Notes under the pieces: generated by a model | What the model saw: only the letters and a program-made list of their open reading frames with translations | Database searches by the model: none | What the model was told of the DNA's origin: nothing | Translations under genes and position numbers: made by a program | In this document: positions 58,939-64,000 of the stretch, in pieces | Layout: each line of letters begins with the position of its first letter | How positions within the stretch are numbered: the first letter of the stretch is position 1 | Origin: Lindgomyces ingoldianus | Taxonomy: Eukaryota; Ascomycota; Dothideomycetes; Pleosporales; Lindgomycetaceae | Assembly: GCF_010093535.1 (NCBI RefSeq) | Contig: NW_022985184.1 | Coordinates: forward strand, 895,993 to 959,992 | Reading direction: 5' to 3' | Length of the DNA: 64,000 nucleotides

Positions 58939-60397
58939 ATGTCAACGCCTTGTTCAATGACAGTCGCGGTTCAAGCGCGCCCCCAAAGATCTCCAGTAGG
59001 ACAGACCAGTAGTAACCTTGTGAGCTGCGCGGGTTCTAATTCGAATGGCGGAAATCAAGAGAAGGACTTCGAAGACAGCGGCTTTCCAGGGGCCCCTCCT
59101 AAATGGCTGATACAGGAGCGAAGGGGCTGGAGATGAGCTGTTCAGAATTTCACGCCTTCATGGGTAGCTATCCCCGAGATGCCTCTCCCCGGCCTATCAG
59201 CCTCTCACGTATCTTGCAATAATCTAGTACTCAATAACAATGGGCACCGGAATTGTTTCCATTTTACTTCACTCATTCTCTACTTTCTCTCCAGGCCACT
59301 CTGGGTCACTCCGTGCACTCAGCATTGCGTTCTTCGTCTTGAACATCCTATTTTTCATTCTTATATCTGTAACGACACTGCTTCGATACGTCTTATATCC
59401 AGCAACTTGGAATCTTATGCTCCGCCATCCCGTCCAATCACTCTTCCTTGGCGCTTTGCCTATGGGCTTTGCCACGATTGTGAACATGTTCACGCTCGTC
59501 TGCGTACCCGCTTGGGGAGGATCAAGTATTCAGGTTGCATGGGCAATGTGGTGGATCGACGCTGTGGTGAGCGTGGCATGCTGTTTTGGATTGCCATTCC
59601 AAATGTTTGACTTCCCCTCTTGTTCCTGCAAAACACATATTGACGATTTGGCAGGATGACGAAGCACAAAAATGCCTACGAGACCATGACTGCGGCTTGG
59701 CTCCTCCCTATTGTCGCCCCAATTGTGGCTGTGGCCTCTGGGGCAGTTGTTGCCTCCGTCTTGCCAAATCCGGAACATGCATTGTCGACGATAACCACCA
59801 GTTATGTTTTATGGGGAACAGGCGTGCCGCTGGCTTTCGTCGTGCTGGTGATTTACTTCCACCGCCTGGCCGTCCAAAAGCTTCCTCCCCCTTGGCCCCA
59901 TGGGCCAAGGTGGTTATGGTATCATGGAGCTTGGATCCATGGCTGTGAATATCTTCCTCAAGACAAATACGCGGCATCCATCATCTGGTGAGATCCTCTA
60001 TGTGCTCGGGTTTGGGGTTGCAATCATCTTGTGGGGCTTTGGTCTCGTCTGGCTATTTTTTGCCCTGTCTTCAATCAGTCGTTCCAAATTCCCGTTCAAC
60101 ATGGGATGGTGGAGTTTTACTTTCCCTATTGGAGTGTTCGCTATGTCGACTTTGACCATCGGAGAAGAGCTTCCATCGAGCTTCTTCAGGGCTTTAGGAA
60201 CTGTAAGCACCTTTTGACCCGATATGCATGCTGAAATCTAGCCATAGACTTTCGGGGTAAGTGTCATGCAACTCTGGCTCGTGGTTGGGGTTAGTACCGG
60301 TCGCAAAGTTCTCTACGGTAGTATGATCGAAGCTCCGTGTCTGAGAGAAATGGAGAAGGCGAGCATAGCTACACGAAGGGAGAAACAAGATCCATAG
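58939..60397 (+). pseudogene. SSU1-like sulfite efflux pump (TDT family), disrupted
   Basis: Related to Ssu1, the plasma-membrane sulfite exporter of the tellurite-resistance/dicarboxylate transporter family. Exon parts: 58939-59163, 59228-59604, 59655-60202, 60248-60397. Conserved text includes WYSITMGTGIVSILLH across junction 1, WAMWWIDAVVSVACCFGLPF, MTKHKNAYETMTAAWLLPIV, YVLWGTGVPLAFVVLVIY and KFPFNMGWWSFTFPIGVFAM. Breaks: an in-frame TGA at 59134-59136 after ERRGWR, consistent with CGA-to-TGA; and near 59880-59895, after KLPP, about ten family codons are missing and the frame shifts (resuming as LGPMGQGGYGIMELGSM). Splice sites are still canonical, so decay is recent. It lies directly beside the RIP-like block. 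Confidence 0.82.
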
Positions 60398-62138
60398 ATA
60401 GACGCCTTGTATTATAGAGAATATATCGGCCACTAAAGAAGCCCAGCAACATGAGAATATCTGAGTTCTGAGCTGAATGATATATTTATTTTGTCAGGTC
60501 TAACCCATCTCCATAAGCGAGTGGATTTATTGATTCAATCATACCACTGGAAATCATCTATGGACAATTTCTACTTAATAAAATCTCCACGCAGAGTAGT
60601 GTCACTATATCTATTAAAGCTCTCCCTTTCCCAGCTCTAGATTTGCTGTTGCGTCATTTTATCTTCCGCACGTCCACTCTCTCCAAGCCTTACGTTCTGT
60701 GTACGTTATCGACCTTGTAATGTCGACGCCTTTGCCCGTCAAAGTCGTGACTGAGGACATCTTCCTAGCGGCCTCCATCCAAAATGGTCACCTACGCCAT
60801 CTTCTTACGAATGCACAGAGTCGATATCAAGACTTCACGATGTGGTGCAAAGTGGGGCCTGTTCTAGAACGACACAACACACTCTGAAGTATCTTGTCGA
60901 AGATCCATTCTTGGTATGTCATCAGAACTTGTGACCTGGCGGGCAGGCGTACGCCCCGCTGTATTTATTTCGGGGTGAGCCATTTCCTAGATATACATAT
61001 TAAGTCACAGTCTCAATCCATTGTCACTTTCATCCCCAGCCTTCGCAGTTCTATTGTCTCGCGAATAGTGTCAGCTTCTAACAACATTTAGTTTCACGCA
61101 GGTCTCTAGTATCTCCAATCGGAGATTGCGGGAACTCTATATTACCGATCCAGTTATACTTACGCCTGCCTTCCTCTTCCCCTACGTAGCCCGTGTTTTC
61201 TATAAATTTAGACGCAATTGATATATCCAGTGCCACCGCACATTGAATAAGCAATGGGCCGTTCTATACATTTTGACATGTGTGGATATGATCACTACAG
61301 TATCTCTAGAAGAGATCGTACACGATAGAAAAGGGAAATTGCCTTGGTGGGGATTCGCCGCTGTGACTCTGATCAAGTACGTGGAGGTTTAGCTTATTTG
61401 GAGTGACTGGCGGCGGCTGTGTGCGAAGAGGGAGCTACGTGAGAGGGGAATCGTGGTAGTATCAAGTGGCTGCTGTAGATGTTATCTTCGGAAGTTGGAG
61501 AGTAGATGGAATTCCTGGGTAAAAAATTGTCTTTCGCATTCTTCATATCGTTGACAAACTTGACGTTATTTACAGTTTTCTACATTCGATCTTCCACTAC
61601 AACGAATCTCTCCATACAGCAAATTTTCGGCACGTAGTTGAACACCATGATGCTATCCACCGGTCTACTTCCTTTTCACCGCAGTTCACGCCACGATTGG
61701 CGTAACCAACCTTAGCATGAGCTACCGGCTACCAGGAAGGCCCTTCTTTCCCTCTAATACTCGCTACTGTTATTAACTCTTTCCCTTCCCTAAGAGAATT
61801 GGCGAGGTGGAGGAGGGGTTTTGAATGATGATGGTGAAGTGGTTGGAGGTAGGAGTTTGGCAATAAAGATTCGGCGTGAGGTGCATGTAGGTGTCGGATA
61901 GCACCTGCACTTTCACACAGACTAGGAGAGCGGAGGCGAAAGAGGAATGAACTTCAAGTCTGTTTAGTCACTTCTGTGTGGGTTTCCTGACAACTGTACC
62001 TTCAACCACGTTCATTGTCCACCGAACATCTGCGTAGTCTTGAATGTTTCCAATCTTCTCATTCTTCCAAATTCGTATCAATTCTTATCAATTCTTATCA
62101 ATTCTAAATAGCAACCCGCGCCTCGCATACCGTTCACA
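60398..62138. other. Intergenic 1.7 kb
   Basis: No gene recognised. Near the right end (about 62069-62105) the 11-bp phrase ATCAATTCTTA is tandemly repeated two to three times just upstream of the membrane-protein gene. Confidence 0.4.
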
Positions 62139-62733
62139 ATGCGATATCTGATAGTAGGCCCTTTCGCATGGTTTTTGGTGCTAGCTTGCTTCCTATTGTT
62201 CATGTTCTATCTCATGATACGATGCAGCAGCTACTTGCCTGTATGTACTAAACCCTATCTAGACTGACGTACAACAATGTACTAATATGTAACAGAAACA
62301 CTCTTTCTGGAACTCCACTTGGCGCAACGAACTCGACTTTGCCGGTCGCGTCTGTCATTCCCTCACTACACTCTGCATCCTTGTGGTGCTGGGAATTTGC
62401 GTTGTCTGTCGACACAGTGCCAGGTGGCGCTTCGGCCCTAATCCTGGTAGCATTCTCACGGCGGTGCTTCCTCTTGTTGCTTGGGCTTGCATGCTTGGTG
62501 GATTGGCCGTGGTTGAGGGATACGGCGTTTGGGGTCAGGAGCAAGAGCGAGCGACCTGGTTCGCTCTTGGTAATACCCTTGGTCTGATGTTGCTAGCGGC
62601 TTGCGTAGTAGTGGAGGAAATTCCGGCGCTGAGGGTAAATGTAATAGGACTGTGGGAGCTGGTAGCGCGGAGGTGTGGGAATTGGTGGTGGAGAGTCAAA
62701 CAAGTCGTAAAACCTCCTGCGACGAATACGTAG
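62139..62733 (+). CDS. Small four-helix membrane protein, function unknown
   Basis: Two exons, 62139-62240 and 62296-62733, GT-AG intron of 55 nt, 179 residues. Four predicted membrane segments at about 4-27, 53-72, 87-106 and 121-141, separated by short polar loops; the tail is basic and W/R-rich (GNWWWRVKQVVKPP). ATG 62139 is chosen because exon 1 then supplies a complete first helix (FAWFLVLACFLLFMFYLM) in frame with exon 2. I do not recognise the family. No neighbour suggests a role. Confidence 0.6.
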
Positions 62734-63087
62734 GTGGAGAATATAGGGGGAAAGCATGCATATTCAGCATCCAGCGGGATTCCGGTGGACTCTGTCGTCT
62801 GTCTAAATGAATTCGCACGCTTCTGGCGTATTTTGTGGCAGCGGAATAGCCCTTAGACTTGAGCACTATTCAGAAAGCTCTGGTGATCCAATACGAAGAG
62901 GCAGAATACTTGTTTGCGAGCTTACCACTAAGGCTACAATGGTAGAAAACCGTTCTCCAGAGACCTGGTTCAACCTGAAGGCAGCTAAGCTACGGTCTGG
63001 GTTCGTCCGTAGAAGTTGACTGCCTTATGTAATCTAGGGAGGGACAGTGCTTTGGTTCTAGGAGATATTTTGGGCTTTGTTAGATGT

Positions 63088-63336
63088 TTACATTCGCGGT
63101 AGTAGTCGTCTCCTCGCCGATTCCCAACATAATTCCGTTTTCTTCAATTTCCTTCGATGATGTTCTAGGCCGACGTATTCCTCGATCTCACTAGCCCATT
63201 GCTCTATGAGCCTCCTGACAAGAATTCCGCTGACTGCAGTCTCCTTATCCCTGCGTACAATAGCCAGCCTATTAATGTATTTGATCGTAGTCTTGAATTG
63301 GCTCCGGAGGTCTCGCTGACCACTCAAAATACTCAA
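63088..63336 (-). CDS. Possible exon, unknown basic/coiled protein
   Basis: Open minus frame of about 80 codons ending in a stop, with no ATG at its start, so it would have to be an internal or last exon. A plausible acceptor (GTCAG before CGAGACC) lies at its left edge. Encodes a charged helical stretch (LVRRLIEQWASEIEEYV). No family recognised; could be chance. Confidence 0.2.
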   Translation of the reverse strand: MSILSGQRDLRSQFKTTIKYINRLAIVRRDKETAVSGILVRRLIEQWASEIEEYVGLEHHRRKLKKTELCWESARRRLLPRM

Positions 63337-63417
63337 TACGTATCAATCCCACAACCATAGTCGTGACCTAGGAGAGTGCCAGGGGACAGTAGATGATCAT
63401 TGGTGGTTAAGGAAGGA

Positions 63418-63612
63418 TCATGTAGTAAAGGCCCTGTTTTGGCACTCGCAGTTGTGAAGTGCTAGGGACACCTGTCGATCCTCAGGTTTGATGTGCTTGT
63501 TCGGAGTTTCGGCCATAGCTGCAGGTTTGTGATACAGAAGACAAGCGAGTGGAAGGCAAAGGAGCTTGACGAGCACTGCGAGAGGAACCAGAAGTAGAAG
63601 GACGAAACCCAT
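63418..63612 (-). CDS. Possible small single-helix membrane protein (64 aa)
   Basis: ATG 63612 opens MGFVLLLLVPLAVLVKLLCL, a strong hydrophobic helix or signal peptide, followed by a polar C terminus with two cysteines. It could be a secreted or anchored small protein or the first exon of a longer gene including 63088-63336. Not recognised. Confidence 0.25.
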   Translation of the reverse strand: MGFVLLLLVPLAVLVKLLCLPLACLLYHKPAAMAETPNKHIKPEDRQVSLALHNCECQNRAFTT

Positions 63613-64000
63613 TGTAGTTTGGAGATTACTTTTATAGATAAGTAGGGATGAAGTGGAATAATGCTTCCCATCCACGACTCTTGTGAATCAGACTGTGGAT
63701 CCGTTCAAAATTTCCCCCTACAGGGAGGGGAAGTATAGCTTTGTGGGGAGGAGGGTCAAGAGTACAGCTCACAAGTTCATCGTCAATGCTTGTGAGGTCG
63801 ATAACAACATATTCGCTCCGGGTCATACTTGGCAGCCCAGTGTTCATTGGTGGCGGTGATGGCAGAGACGCCAGGCTGATATGCCAGGCGACAGGCAAAA
63901 CGAGCAACACGGGCTTCGCTCGACCGCCTCACCGCGTCGCACCACACAAAGTGAGTAGTGCACTAGTGCCGACAAGACTGCACTCGATGGCGAAGGGAAA

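Larger units (their letters stand above)
62734..64000. other. Right edge, only doubtful minus-strand frames
   Basis: No recognised gene. Minus-strand open frames at 63088-63336, 63418-63612 and 63632-63910 might belong to one or more lineage-specific genes; see the two separate low-confidence entries. Confidence 0.4.

Overview
The window is nuclear DNA of a filamentous ascomycete (Pezizomycotina). Genes carry one to six short introns of about 41-91 nt with fungal GTAAGT-like donors and CTAAC/CTGAC-type branch sites. The gene families present (14-helix MFS efflux pump, alpha-arrestin with PY motifs, Dpb11/Rad4, Nha1 antiporter, Mkt1, questin oxidase, ascomycete class II peroxidase) are typical of such fungi. 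The class is not certain; Leotiomycetes or Dothideomycetes would fit. There is no sign of bacterial or organellar DNA.

Layout. From 1 to about 41.4 kb is gene-bearing DNA of ordinary composition: MFS transporter (2.6-4.6 kb, +), Gfo/Idh/MocA oxidoreductase (5.5-6.9, +), RluA-type pseudouridine synthase (10.2-11.9, -) head-to-head with a 4HBT thioesterase (12.0-12.5, +), secreted class II peroxidase (14.9-16.0, +), SET-domain protein (16.5-18.1, +), questin-oxidase-like protein (19.5-21.1, -) divergent from a frameshifted scytalone-dehydratase-like gene (21.8-22.4, +), Mkt1-like (22.9-25.4, -) divergent from a 2OG-Fe(II) dioxygenase (25.9-27.1, +), Rad4/Dpb11-type four-BRCT protein (27.3-30.0, -), alpha-arrestin (31.8-34.3, +), Nha1-type Na+/H+ antiporter (36.0-39.3, +) and a GNAT acetyltransferase (40.6-41.4, +).

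From about 41.5 to 58.9 kb the composition collapses to strongly AT-rich, TA-dinucleotide-rich, stop-riddled DNA, as left by repeat-induced point mutation (RIP). It includes a 690-N gap. Inside it I could delimit a 152-bp solo-LTR-like element (TSD CTAAG), a 1547-bp non-autonomous LTR element (two 228-bp LTRs, TSD AGAAG) whose interior carries six copies of a hairpin repeat, a Helitron-like Rep/PIF1-helicase relic on the minus strand, and a complete 5661-bp Gypsy-type LTR retrotransposon on the minus strand (two 318-bp LTRs, TSD TCGCG). None keeps an intact coding sequence.

From 58.9 kb normal composition returns with a broken SSU1-type sulfite efflux pump gene (in-frame TGA, internal deletion/frameshift), then a four-helix membrane protein (62.1-62.7 kb) and unassigned sequence to the end.

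How the genes relate. Most are unrelated housekeeping or accessory genes. The one suggestive pair is the questin oxidase next to a scytalone-dehydratase-family gene, two families that occur together in anthraquinone/emodin-type polyketide pathways; no polyketide synthase is in the window, so this looks like a pathway remnant. The SSU1 pseudogene lies immediately beside the RIP-damaged block, and one of its defects is what a C-to-T change would produce.
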